Source: an uncultured Cryomorphaceae bacterium (GTDB lineage: Bacteria; Bacteroidota; Bacteroidia; Flavobacteriales; Schleiferiaceae). From it: DNA of 64,000 nt. The stretch is from assembly GCA_913009655.1 (NCBI GenBank), contig CAJVWI010000006.1, positions 1 to 64,000 on the forward strand, written 5' to 3'. Every line of letters begins with the position of its first letter. Positions within the stretch are counted from its first letter, which is position 1. The notes under the pieces are model-generated. The model saw only the letters and a program-made list of their open reading frames with translations. It had not been told where the DNA came from and ran no database searches. The position numbers and the translations under genes were made by a program. Shown one piece after another: positions 24,556 to 32,954 of this stretch.

Positions 24556-25449
24556 TTGAAATATCTATATCATTTTATAAATCCCATGAACTGGTGGAGA
24601 GCCTCCCAATTCAAAAAATCAAATGATAAATATGATAAATCCAGTTATGATCTAGAGTTAAACCTTTACTCAAAACTTTTAAAAAACGATATGCTTCATT
24701 ATGGGTATTTCCAAAACCCTGATATAAAACCTGAAGACATATCGATAAAACAAATTGAAGATGCTCAGGTTTTATATTCTCAACAAATAATAAACCAAAT
24801 AAAGCGAAAAAATGAATCCATTCTTGATGTTGGTTGCGGAATGGGAGGTCTTGCAAAAATCATCAATGAAAAAAACCTTAATGTCGAGGTTCTAACTCCA
24901 AATAAAAATCAAATTGACCATATTCAATCCAAGTACCCTGAATTAAAATTCTACCATTCAAAGTTTGAAGACATGAATACGAGTGAGTCTTACGGAACGG
25001 TAATTCATTCAGAATCTCTTCAGTATATAGATCTCGACGAAGCTTTTAAAATGGTTGAAATCATTATTAATTCCGGAGGTCAATGGATTATCACGGACTA
25101 CTTTAGAATAAATTCATCGGGAATCAATAAAAGTGGTCATAAGTTGCATGATTTTCTGAAGAAAGTGGAAGAATATGGATGGAAGATCACCTTTCAGCAA
25201 GACATAACAGGTAATGTGATGCCAACGTTAAAGTTCATAAACATGTACGCTGAGAGATTTTTATTTCCCTTAAAGCATTTTGCCTTTGAAAAACTACGGT
25301 TTAAGAATGCAAAGCTATTTTTCATGACAAAGTTAATTAGAGATTCAATGGAAAGAAAAATTCACAAAGAAATGGCTTCAGTTGACATCAAGCAGTTTCA
25401 AAATGAAAAGAAGTATCTACTTTTTGTCTTGGAAAAAAAATCTAATTAA
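24556..25449 (+). CDS. SAM-dependent methyltransferase, CFA-synthase-like
   Basis: A 297-residue protein. The only fitting start is TTG at 24556 (MKYLYHFINPMNWWRASQF); no ATG gives the same N-terminal hydrophobic/aromatic segment. SAM motif I is ILDVGCGMGGLAKI (about 93-106) and motif II NVEVLTPNKNQID. The later SEDLQYIDLDEAFKMVEIII layout (as ESLQYIDLDE) and a long helical C-terminus follow the cyclopropane-fatty-acyl-phospholipid synthase / ubiE-like group. No zinc ligands for a CFA domain are clear. Substrate: possibly a lipid or glycan. Upstream context (a Cys-rich peptide) gives no hint. Confidence 0.75.
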   Translation: MKYLYHFINPMNWWRASQFKKSNDKYDKSSYDLELNLYSKLLKNDMLHYGYFQNPDIKPEDISIKQIEDAQVLYSQQIINQIKRKNESILDVGCGMGGLAKIINEKNLNVEVLTPNKNQIDHIQSKYPELKFYHSKFEDMNTSESYGTVIHSESLQYIDLDEAFKMVEIIINSGGQWIITDYFRINSSGINKSGHKLHDFLKKVEEYGWKITFQQDITGNVMPTLKFINMYAERFLFPLKHFAFEKLRFKNAKLFFMTKLIRDSMERKIHKEMASVDIKQFQNEKKYLLFVLEKKSN

Positions 25450-25462
25450 TTCACAGCTCATC

Positions 25463-25723
25463 TCAATATTTACACCAATCAAAATCCGCATAGGAATTAT
25501 ATTCTCCCCCATTACTAAAAGCATACAGCCCCAAGTAAGCTCCCGTGTATCCGTGACTTAAAAGAATGTCATTTCCAACTTTGTGAAAATCCTGAAATGT
25601 CTTACCATTATCAGATGAATATTGAAATATATAATCATCACCAATCGAATTCAACTTCAATATTACTTCCCCATTAAAATCATTTAGAAAGTTTCTAATT
25701 ATGGACCATTCAAAGATATAAGA
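25463..25723 (-). pseudogene. Remnant of a GH43-type glycoside hydrolase C-terminal domain
   Basis: The minus strand is open from just after a TAA (25724-25726) to TAA at 25463-25465, with no ATG. The frame reads SYIFEWSIIRNFLNDFNGEV, then ILKLNSIGDDYIFQYSSDNG, and ends GAYLGLYAFSNGGEYNSYADFDWCKY. The end (GAYLGLYA...NYADFDW) and the YSSDNGKTFQ strand match the beta-sandwich domain (DUF1349/beta-xylosidase-like) that closes many GH43 enzymes. The rest of a GH43 gene is absent upstream, where a 130-base AT-rich spacer begins. A TTG at 25660 is the only late start codon. I call it a decayed gene fragment. Confidence 0.55.
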
Positions 25724-25806
25724 TTAAAAAAATGACTAAATTCAATAGTTAATCGATTTTTACTCAACTAGAGCTAAATTTGGTTTCCAATAAAAATCTT
25801 TAGTCC

Positions 25807-26487
25807 ATGCAGTTTAAGAACAGCTCTTTTCCCAATCTGATATTTAAGAAGTCCCATGTTTTGGTTGCTTTTATTATGCTATTTTCTTTAAATAGTATAG
25901 CGCAGCAAAGATCTGTACTTGAAAAGAAAAAGGGCTTCCGTGAAATTAAACTAAGAGCAAATATTAGTGACTACAACTTTATGACTCAAGCTAGTGACGA
26001 AGGCCTTCGTTTTAGTTTGGAATTTATAGATAATGATCAAGAAAATATAATCACCGAAGAACGAAAGTTTGAAAATATAAATTTGAAATATGACGAAGTA
26101 GAGGTCTATTCAGTAAATCCTGGCACAGAGAATTATCAAGTAATTGACGGAGGAACAATTGCAAAAATTTTTGTGTCAACTATAAATTCACATATTTATA
26201 AAATAACATTATTTGCAGAATCTTCGTCTACAGTTATTCCGCGAATGTTTAAGACTGTTTTTGGTTACCCTAAATTTTCTACAAATGTTGAAAAAGGTCA
26301 CTTTGATAGATATATCTGGGGAGGCAGACACACAGGACTCGTAGTTACTGCAGTACTAGACAATGAAAAAACAAAGAGAATCGGGTATCGAATAGTATAC
26401 ACTGATTTTAAGCTTCAAAACGAAGTGCGCAATCTTGAAAAAGTAGAGCAACAAAAAAAACTTCAAGAAATTAGAGATAGGTATTAA
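25807..26487 (+). CDS. Exported hypothetical protein, 226 residues
   Basis: A signal-like hydrophobic segment (about 15-32, KSHVLVAFIMLFSLNSIAQ) precedes a soluble beta-rich region. The middle NLKYDEVEVYSVNPGTENYQ and the last part, ending in a charged coiled coil NEVRNLEKVEQQKKLQEIRDRY, are not recognisable. The final helix is strongly alpha-helical with heptad-like hydrophobics. It abuts the phzF-like gene (3 bases apart), so they probably form an operon. No function assignable. Confidence 0.65.
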   Translation: MQFKNSSFPNLIFKKSHVLVAFIMLFSLNSIAQQRSVLEKKKGFREIKLRANISDYNFMTQASDEGLRFSLEFIDNDQENIITEERKFENINLKYDEVEVYSVNPGTENYQVIDGGTIAKIFVSTINSHIYKITLFAESSSTVIPRMFKTVFGYPKFSTNVEKGHFDRYIWGGRHTGLVVTAVLDNEKTKRIGYRIVYTDFKLQNEVRNLEKVEQQKKLQEIRDRY

Positions 26488-26490
26488 GTC

Positions 26491-27288
26491 GTGCACATCA
26501 AGCTTTATCATGTAGATTCATTTTCTGATAAACTTTTCAAAGGAAACCCTGCGTGCGTAATATCATTAGAAAAATGGCTATCTGATGATTTATTATTAAA
26601 AATAGCGAAGGAAAATGCACTCCCAGAGACTGCGTTTTTTATTCAGGATAAGGATAAATTTCAACTTAGATGGTTTACACCCGATATCGAAATGGACCTA
26701 TGCGGTCACGCCACCCTGGCTGCTGCCTATTGCATAAAAGAAATTCATAAATACACCGAAAATAAAATTCTCTTTAAAACGTTAAGTGGTGAGTTAACAG
26801 TTATCAAAAAAAATGACTTTTATGAACTCAATTTACCCAGCAGAATGCCCTCAAAATCATCATTACCCAACGAAATTCAGCGTGCTTTAAACATTCAGCC
26901 CAAAGAAATCTTCAAATCCAGGGACTTATTATTGGTCTATGATTCGCAAAAAGAAATTGAAAGTATCGTTATTGATAGACAAGAGTTTGATAAAATTAAT
27001 TTAGGAACTGGCGGAGTTATTGTGACTGCCAAAGGAGAAAATTGTGATTTTGTTTCACGATTTTTCACACCACAAGCAACAATTTTAGAGGATCCCGTAA
27101 CAGGCTCAGCACATTGCAGTCTAACTCCATTTTGGAGCGAGCGATTGAAAAAAAATAAACTTATTGCAAAACAGCTATCATTACGATCAGGAACTCTTTA
27201 TTGCAAGGATATCGGCGACAGAGTTCTAATTTCAGGAGAAGCAAGACTATTTTCAACAGGTGAAATTATTTTAGAACATCCGTATTGA
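26491..27288 (+). CDS. PhzF-family epimerase/isomerase
   Basis: A 265-residue protein with GTG start at 26491, which gives the family's usual beginning (HIKLYHVDSFSDKLFKGNPA). Motifs: catalytic Glu in ENALPETAFFI, DLCGHATLAAAYCI, and DPVTGSAHCSLTPFW, all typical of PhzF/YddE diaminopimelate-epimerase-like folds. Despite the name (phenazine biosynthesis PhzF), most members act in other metabolism. No phenazine genes are nearby. It closely follows the exported gene upstream, with which it may be cotranscribed. The following 283 bases lack a gene before the terminator. Confidence 0.88.
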   Translation: MHIKLYHVDSFSDKLFKGNPACVISLEKWLSDDLLLKIAKENALPETAFFIQDKDKFQLRWFTPDIEMDLCGHATLAAAYCIKEIHKYTENKILFKTLSGELTVIKKNDFYELNLPSRMPSKSSLPNEIQRALNIQPKEIFKSRDLLLVYDSQKEIESIVIDRQEFDKINLGTGGVIVTAKGENCDFVSRFFTPQATILEDPVTGSAHCSLTPFWSERLKKNKLIAKQLSLRSGTLYCKDIGDRVLISGEARLFSTGEIILEHPY

Positions 27289-27520
27289 CGCTTCAAATAA
27301 AGCAGTTTACTTAGCTGCTAAGGGGCTTACCTTAATTCGTATAGCAATTAATTTATTTTTCTGTTCGCAGGTTTTGTTGATATGGATTGGGAAACAGTAA
27401 GGGTTGCTTAAGCGATTCATATTTTTCATGGTATAGCGACCTTAAGTGGCTTAATGATATTTTTACGGTTCATGACTGGAAAAGTAGAGGTAAAATATAC
27501 TTTACGCATTTTATCGCAAT
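27289..27520. other. Gene-free spacer after the PhzF gene
   Basis: No supported gene. One plus-strand frame at 27385-27571 has protein-like residues (YFSWYSDLKWLNDIFTVHDW) but no good start and is cut through by the terminator at 27521-27553. It may be a decayed fragment or chance. Confidence 0.35.
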
Positions 27521-27553
27521 AAAAAAGCCCGCTCGATTGAGCGGGCTTTTTTT
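27521..27553. terminator. Strong bidirectional terminator
   Basis: AAAAAAGCCCGCTC (27521-27534) and GAGCGGGCTTTTTT (27539-27552) form a perfect stem with a GATT loop. Flanked by A-tract and T-tract, it can serve the PhzF transcript and the minus-strand SnoaL-like gene. Confidence 0.9.
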
Positions 27554-27571
27554 ATTTAGTATTTAATTGAA

Positions 27572-28105
27572 TCAACTATTTAAATATTGAAACATGGCAG
27601 AGAAATCGCCGTAGACCATATTTATAGAAATCTTACCTTCATCATTAAAATCAAACGACTCATACAGTTTAATAGTCGCCTCTTTTGGCTCCTTTGAATC
27701 CGCTCCTTTACTTGTTAACCTCCATTCGCTGTAATGTCTAACAGACCCGTTTGGTTCTCCTGTTTCACCAAATACTCCAGGAAGAAGAACTGGCTCACTT
27801 ATCATCTCAGCATTGTAATTGGCCCAGAAGTCAGTGCGTGCGTCGATGAAATCGTTAAGAGAAATAGTATCATCTTTTGCTAAGAAAGCAGTATTCAGTC
27901 GATAAAAATCTTTGGCAAACATTGAATAATCAGCAGTTTCAGTTTGTAATGCATCAAGATACCTTCTAACTGTTTCACAATTATTATTGAATTTGTCCTC
28001 TAGAATCATTGATGCATGAGCATGGCCATCATCATGAGAAGACTCATTCTGGCATGAAATACCAAATAAGCAAATAGCCGATATGGCTAGGATAGTTTTT
28101 TTCAT
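27572..28105 (-). CDS. NTF2/SnoaL-like lipoprotein
   Basis: I use the ATG at 28105, giving MKKTILAISAICLFGISC, a lipoprotein signal (Cys18). The ATG at 28162 would add 19 residues with no signal. The mature chain begins with the His-rich DDGHAHAS and then carries a SnoaL-type cone fold: ETVRRYLDALQTETADYSMF, and strands such as NGSVRHYSEWRLTSK, ATIKLYESFDFNDEGKIS. The ligand or enzyme role is unknown. It is divergent from the tandem NTF2 protein at 28286, to which its domain pattern is distantly similar. Confidence 0.7.
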   Translation of the reverse strand: MKKTILAISAICLFGISCQNESSHDDGHAHASMILEDKFNNNCETVRRYLDALQTETADYSMFAKDFYRLNTAFLAKDDTISLNDFIDARTDFWANYNAEMISEPVLLPGVFGETGEPNGSVRHYSEWRLTSKGADSKEPKEATIKLYESFDFNDEGKISINMVYGDFSAMFQYLNS

Positions 28106-28285
28106 AGTTACTCGGGTTTTATTAGACCACAATAGTAAAAATAATCTTTTAGATAAGGGCATTTAAAATTTTTCTTTAATATAAATCAATAAACTTATTT
28201 TTCATTAACCCCTGTTTTACGGGTTTATAATTTTTCATCCAGATATATTTTTTAATCTTTATGATCAAATTTTTAAATTAATAAA

Positions 28286-29191
28286 ATGAAAAACTTAATA
28301 ATTATAATGGCTCTAGCTCCCCTTGCAGCATTGGCCCAAACAAAAAGCGGTACTGTTTACTCAAGTCATCCAGCTTTAGACGCAGTAGAGGCAATGAATA
28401 GAGCATTTGTGAATGGAGACTCTAAAACATATGCAACCTACTTTTCACCAGATGTAAAAATTTATTCCATTGGAGAAACTGAACCAACAGATTTAAAGCG
28501 TGATTTAGAGATTACAGAATGGTGGAATAAGAATTTCAATATAACGATCTCAAGATCTGAAGGAGTGAATCCTGATGTAATCAAATACAAGGGAGATAAA
28601 AAAGGTGTTTGGGTCATGGACTGGACAGAATTTTTGGCGATCAATAAGACCTCAGGAGATACAGTAAAAACATGGTTTCACGATGAATATTTTGTGAATA
28701 ATGAAAATAAAATCACAAGATGGTTTCAGTACTTTGACGGAGATGACTTAAGTGCCCAAGTTCAGAATTCATTTGGTGCACACAGAAATGGAAGAGTCTA
28801 TGATGAACACCCCTTAATCGACAAAGTTGAGTCATTGACTAAAGCGTATGAAACTGGAGACGTTGACAAAATGGCTTCTTATTTCTCAAAAGATGCTAAA
28901 TTTTATCGTAAAGGAGGAGGAGACTTTGAACCATATGATGAAGTATCTCTAGAGGAGCGTGTTACAATATGGAAAAAAGAGATAACGGCGAATCCTAAGA
29001 GAATTATGGAAGAGTATGGCTACCCTGATGCTATCCGATACGAGAAAGGAGATGGAGGATGGGAAGTCCTTTCATGGTGGTATCATGTAGGCATTAATAA
29101 AGAAGGCAAAGAGGATCGCACCTTTATCCACTTAAGTCATAGTTTTAACGATGAGGGGAAAATATCCAGAGAAGTTCTTTGGGTAGAGTAG
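28286..29191 (+). CDS. Exported protein with two tandem NTF2-like domains
   Basis: A 301-residue protein (signal 1-17, MALAPLAALAQ). Two homologous cone-fold domains follow: YSSHPALDAVEAMNRAFVNG... (about 24-155) and YDEHPLIDKVESLTKAYETG... (about 160-301). Both copies have the same layout, including a W-rich strand (VMDWTEFLAI vs EVLSWWYHVGI), Asp/Glu-lined inner residues, and an HDEYFVN / HLSHSFNDEGKIS end strand. This reads as an internal duplication in SnoaL-like families. Substrate unknown. It is divergent from the related SnoaL-like lipoprotein gene, 180 bases away. Confidence 0.78.
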   Translation: MKNLIIIMALAPLAALAQTKSGTVYSSHPALDAVEAMNRAFVNGDSKTYATYFSPDVKIYSIGETEPTDLKRDLEITEWWNKNFNITISRSEGVNPDVIKYKGDKKGVWVMDWTEFLAINKTSGDTVKTWFHDEYFVNNENKITRWFQYFDGDDLSAQVQNSFGAHRNGRVYDEHPLIDKVESLTKAYETGDVDKMASYFSKDAKFYRKGGGDFEPYDEVSLEERVTIWKKEITANPKRIMEEYGYPDAIRYEKGDGGWEVLSWWYHVGINKEGKEDRTFIHLSHSFNDEGKISREVLWVE

Positions 29192-29208
29192 TAACTCTAA
29201 CAAATAGG

Positions 29209-29235
29209 AAAAAGCCCGCATTTGTGAGGCTTTTT
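29209..29235. terminator. Bidirectional hairpin between tandem-NTF2 and rluF genes
   Basis: AAAAAGCC (29209-29216) pairs with GGCTTTTT (29228-29235) with an 11-base loop. It is short but ends two convergent genes. Confidence 0.6.
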
Positions 29236-30156
29236 TCATTTCCGATTGTTTCTTCCTCCACTAACATTTTTCTTGGATTTGAAAACTTTGGACTTCGATT
29301 TAACACTATCAGATCTGTAACCCATATGTGATTTACTTTTTTTGCTGATATACTTATTTTTAGATTCTAAGGTTTTGCCGCTGTTGCTCTGATCTTTGGT
29401 TTTTCTTTGTCCACTTTTAGTTTTTTCAGCTTCAGAATCGGAATTTTCTGTAGCAGAATAAATAAAGTCAATCTCCGCACTTGTGGCACTTCTCCACTCT
29501 CCTACTTTTAGCCCAACATTAGAGATTCCCATTATTTTAATACGCTCTAACTTTTTCACCTCGTAACCAACATATTCGCACATTCTTCGAATTTGCCTAT
29601 TTAATCCTTGAATCAAGTGAATTCTAAAAACAAATGGACCTTCCTTTTCAATCTTACACTTTTTTGTAGTTGTTCCAAGCATTGGGATACCATTTCGCAT
29701 CTGTTCCAAAGAAGAATCAATGATCGGCTTATCTACCGTGACCAAATATTCTTTTTGATGCTTATTCCCAGATCTTAAGATTTTATTTACAATGTCACCA
29801 TCATTGGTTAAAAATATCAGACCTTGAGAATCCTTATCAAGGCGCCCCACAGGAAAAATTCTTTCGGGATAATTTACAAAGTCAACAATATTTTCTTTGA
29901 CACCTTTCTCCGTAGTACTTGTAATGCCTACCGGTTTGTTTAAGAGAATAAAAATTGGTTGAATATCAACTTCAGCATCTAGAGAAAAGCCGTTTACCAT
30001 TACCTCATTTCCGGAATAAACAAGGTCTCCTACCCGCGCCTTTCTTCCATTTAATTTGACCTGACCCTTTTCGATATAAGTGTCGGCTTGCCTTCGACTA
30101 CAATAACCAGCTTGGCTGATAAATTTATTTAATCTGGTCCCCTTTAAGTTAGGCAT
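29236..30156 (-). CDS. rluF: Pseudouridine synthase, RsuA/RluF-type, with a Lys/Ser-rich tail
   Basis: The start is taken at ATG 30156 ([20 protein letters not shown]), where the S4 RNA-binding domain begins; upstream ATGs at 30258 and elsewhere add 34 non-homologous residues. S4 covers about 5-55. The catalytic domain follows, with the [17 protein letters not shown] active-site block (Asp nucleophile), and a later [13 protein letters not shown] block typical of the RluF/RluB group. It isomerises uridine to pseudouridine in 23S rRNA. After about residue 230 comes a low-complexity Lys/Ser tail of about 70 residues ([20 protein letters not shown]). Such a basic tail adds RNA contacts in Bacteroidota homologues. 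Confidence 0.82.
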   Translation of the reverse strand: MPNLKGTRLNKFISQAGYCSRRQADTYIEKGQVKLNGRKARVGDLVYSGNEVMVNGFSLDAEVDIQPIFILLNKPVGITSTTEKGVKENIVDFVNYPERIFPVGRLDKDSQGLIFLTNDGDIVNKILRSGNKHQKEYLVTVDKPIIDSSLEQMRNGIPMLGTTTKKCKIEKEGPFVFRIHLIQGLNRQIRRMCEYVGYEVKKLERIKIMGISNVGLKVGEWRSATSAEIDFIYSATENSDSEAEKTKSGQRKTKDQSNSGKTLESKNKYISKKSKSHMGYRSDSVKSKSKVFKSKKNVSGGRNNRK

Positions 30157-30269
30157 GTCACAAATATAAGCTTGGTTCATTGGGGTTTTGAACCACCCTA
30201 TGTTTCTATCAAAAAAAAAGGCACTCATTTCAGTAAGCGCCTTTATCCGTTGAAACATTCAACCCCAAC

Positions 30270-31373
30270 TCAATTCACAATAGGACGAACCTTTTTCTGA
30301 ATAATATTAAATCCTGTACTAATTCCTATTCTCCATGAGTTCCCTTTAGCAGGAGGAATAGCAAAAAAGTTAAGCGGAAAATTCATCTTTCCAGATTTAA
30401 AGGTTTTACCTACGGCAAGCATAAGACCAGAAGATAACTTAAAGTCACCTCGGCTATCAATTCTTTCAATTATAGTTTGATCATTTGAATTATTTGATAG
30501 TATGAAGTCATTGTTAGAATCAATATAGCCTTTAGCTAAGGTTGTTCCAGTAATATTTGGACCAATCGCAAATTCCCAACCACTTCTTGAGTTACGCATT
30601 CCCATTAATGCGCTTACACTAGGAACAATTCTACCGTATTCTATTCCTGCAACCATAGGTATAGCCTCAATTAACGCTTGAAAGTCTCCACTATTGATAA
30701 AGACTTGCTCAAACTGAAAACCAAAAGAAAACATACTTGGGGCCCAATAATCAAAGCCTCCAGGATCACTAGACAACAAAATCTTAGCATTTTTACCAGT
30801 AATAACGGTGTAACCTAGCCTAGGCCCTGTGTTGTTAATAGCCTTTGTATCCGGGTTATTTAACATGCTTTCATATTCCTCACTGACCGTTAGTTTTCTC
30901 ATGGTCTCCTCATCATTTGGAATATTGAATAGAGTATTTATTGTTAATTCAGTCATAGCCATTGACTGTTCAGGAATATCTAGGAAGAGGTTCGAAGCTG
31001 AACTTGAAAAACGACCTGTTTTCACATCAAATAGTCGGAAGGTATACGATACCAAAAGACCAAGCTGATCCAGGCTTCCAGTAAGGATAAAATCGCAATC
31101 CAACCTCTTTCCGATGTCAGCTAGACATATTTTTGAAAAACAACCTTTTAAATTAACAGAATCTCTTTGACTTATGTATTCGATATCATATTTATCAACT
31201 ACTTCATATGTGTTGATCCGAATTAAATCAACTATTGCCTTTTGAATAATTTGATTGGCATCTACCAAATCATAATTACGCGTATCGAAATCCAATACCG
31301 CTACACTGACTTCCTGAGCTTTTGAATTCAATGCGATAAGGCAAAAAATTACTGAGTATAATATCCCTTTCAT
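30270..31373 (-). CDS. CsgG-like protein with a beta-barrel-like C-terminal part
   Basis: A 367-residue exported protein (signal 1-19, ALNSKAQ). Residues about 20-155 match the CsgG/DUF2380 start: VSVAVLDFDTRNYDLVDANQ, VVDKYDIEYI, CLADIGKRLDCDFILTGSLD and YTFRLFDVKTG. CsgG-like proteins form secretion pores or assembly platforms; the GSLD strand is typical. The C-terminal half (YGRIVPSVSALMGMRNSRSG, then GDFKLSSGLMLAVGKTF) has alternating hydrophobic strands like an outer-membrane or periplasmic barrel. It is cotranscribed with or close upstream of rluF (114 bases), but functionally unrelated. Confidence 0.65.
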   Translation of the reverse strand: MKGILYSVIFCLIALNSKAQEVSVAVLDFDTRNYDLVDANQIIQKAIVDLIRINTYEVVDKYDIEYISQRDSVNLKGCFSKICLADIGKRLDCDFILTGSLDQLGLLVSYTFRLFDVKTGRFSSSASNLFLDIPEQSMAMTELTINTLFNIPNDEETMRKLTVSEEYESMLNNPDTKAINNTGPRLGYTVITGKNAKILLSSDPGGFDYWAPSMFSFGFQFEQVFINSGDFQALIEAIPMVAGIEYGRIVPSVSALMGMRNSRSGWEFAIGPNITGTTLAKGYIDSNNDFILSNNSNDQTIIERIDSRGDFKLSSGLMLAVGKTFKSGKMNFPLNFFAIPPAKGNSWRIGISTGFNIIQKKVRPIVN

Positions 31374-31408
31374 CTTAAAAAAAATTTATAATTAAAGTAT
31401 GCATCAAA

Positions 31409-31434
31409 AGTCAAGCTACTATTTAGACTTGACT
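31409..31434. promoter_or_regulatory. 7-bp inverted repeat between divergent genes
   Basis: AGTCAAG (31409-31415) and CTTGACT (31428-31434) with a 12-base spacer, in the intergenic region of the CsgG-like gene and the beta-helix lipoprotein gene. It could be an operator or chance. Confidence 0.25.
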
Positions 31435-31652
31435 AATTGATTTTTCTTAAAAGCTAACTTTATTTTACGGATTAGGACTAAATAACTTTAAAACCTGATA
31501 AAAAACTGCATTTATTTATATAAATATTAAATCTATGGTATTAGAAAACAAGACTTTAATATCAAATATTTAACATTTTATTAAAAATATGGTAACATTC
31601 ATCGTCTACGTTTGCCTTGTTAATTAATCTAATCCGCATCAAACATAGAATC

Positions 31653-32843
31653 ATGACAGATAAACTTAAACGATACGCTATTCTTTCAATCGTTAGTCTA
31701 GCTTTGGCTTCTTGCGACACATCAACTGTAGACCCTGTTGATCCAACAGATCCAAATCAAGTTGATGGGTTGAAAGTTATATCATCTAATATCACTTCCA
31801 ATACGACTTGGTACTCAGATACTATTTATCAATTGGGCTCAAGAGTTTCCGTTACCTCTGGAGTTACCTTAATAATTGAAGCAGGCACTGTGATTAAAGG
31901 TGAGGCAGGATCTGGCTCCAATGCTACGGCCCTAGTTATTTCAAGAGGCGCTAAGATTATGGCTAGAGGCACCGTCTCGGCACCCATCGTTTTCACCTCC
32001 GTAGCTGACGAATTGTCTCCTGAAAATATAGCATCTGGTAATTTTGCAAGTCCAAATCTTGAGCCTACTGTCAATGGACTTTGGGGCGGTCTTATCATTT
32101 TAGGCAATGCCAAAATATCTGCTTCTAATACCACTGGTGACGTATCTGAAGTTCAAATTGAAGGGATTCCTACATCTGATTCAAATGGACTCTATGGAGG
32201 CACTGACGATATGGATAACTCTGGAGAGATAAAATATGTATCAATTCGTCATGGTGGAGCAAATATTGGATCTGGGAATGAGATTAACGGGCTAACCATG
32301 GGAGGAGTTGGATCAGGTACATTAATTCAAAATGTAGAGGTTGTTGCAAATCAAGATGACGGATTCGAGTGTTTTGGAGGAACAGTAAACCTTAATAATA
32401 TTGTTTCATGGAATGTCGGAGACGATGGATTTGACACCGATCAGTCATGGGCAGGAACCTTAGATAACTTTATAATTATAAGCCCTGACGGACATTGTTT
32501 TGAGTTAGACGGGCCGGAAGGAAACTATAAAGCCAGTCATACAATAAAAAATGGGCATGTCATAGCAAATGGAGATAATCAATCCGGAGATTTAATTAAT
32601 ATAGACGATAATTCCAGAGTCTCTTTACAAGATATTTATTTTATGGATGTTCTACCAGGACAACAAATCAACAGAGTAACGGCTTCTGATGTATCCTATT
32701 CTGGTATTGTTCTAGATGTTGACACTGTAGACAAATATGTAAATGGAACAGTTCCAGCAGGAATTACTGCAGGACAAACTCCAAAAGCAGACATAAATGT
32801 ATTCTCATGGACATGGGCGCAAAGTGCTGGTGTAATTAAATAA
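31653..32843 (+). CDS. Right-handed beta-helix lipoprotein, partner of TonB receptor
   Basis: I use the ATG at 31653, giving MTDKLKRYAILSIVSLALASC with the lipobox cysteine as residue 21; a TTG at 31617 would add 12 residues. The mature protein starts with a Pro-rich DPVDPTDPNQVD linker and then repeated short strands typical of a parallel beta helix (VTLIIEAGTVIKGEAG, ISRGAKIMARGTVSA, GLWGGLIILGNAKI, and later NVEVVANQDDGFECF). These Bacteroidota lipoproteins are often wrongly named multidrug transporters. Its position, just upstream of a SusC-like receptor, suggests they handle a common ligand. Confidence 0.75.
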   Translation: MTDKLKRYAILSIVSLALASCDTSTVDPVDPTDPNQVDGLKVISSNITSNTTWYSDTIYQLGSRVSVTSGVTLIIEAGTVIKGEAGSGSNATALVISRGAKIMARGTVSAPIVFTSVADELSPENIASGNFASPNLEPTVNGLWGGLIILGNAKISASNTTGDVSEVQIEGIPTSDSNGLYGGTDDMDNSGEIKYVSIRHGGANIGSGNEINGLTMGGVGSGTLIQNVEVVANQDDGFECFGGTVNLNNIVSWNVGDDGFDTDQSWAGTLDNFIIISPDGHCFELDGPEGNYKASHTIKNGHVIANGDNQSGDLINIDDNSRVSLQDIYFMDVLPGQQINRVTASDVSYSGIVLDVDTVDKYVNGTVPAGITAGQTPKADINVFSWTWAQSAGVIK

Positions 32844-32891
32844 TTAGAGCTTTCTGGCAATGTTAAAATTATGTTATTAAAAAGTTAAATC

Positions 32892-32922
32892 AATGCCCAC
32901 GCTCTTGTGTGGGCATTTTTTA
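32892..32922 (+). terminator. Intercistronic terminator between the lipoprotein and receptor genes
   Basis: AATGCCCAC (32892-32900) pairs with GTGGGCATT (32909-32917), 8-base loop, then TTTTTATG. It may give more lipoprotein than receptor by partial termination, or mark a separate promoter for the receptor. Confidence 0.75.
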
Positions 32923-32954
32923 TGAGACTTTTGTCTAACTAAATTGATTTTATA

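Noticed and set aside
26491-27288. PhzF-like gene as evidence of phenazine synthesis
   Set aside because: No other phz genes are present; most PhzF-family proteins serve other reactions.
27385-27571. Protein-like frame (YFSWYSDLKWLNDIFTVHDW) without a start in the spacer after the PhzF gene
   Set aside because: No convincing start codon, and the frame runs through the terminator hairpin at 27521-27553. Possibly a remnant, but not supportable.
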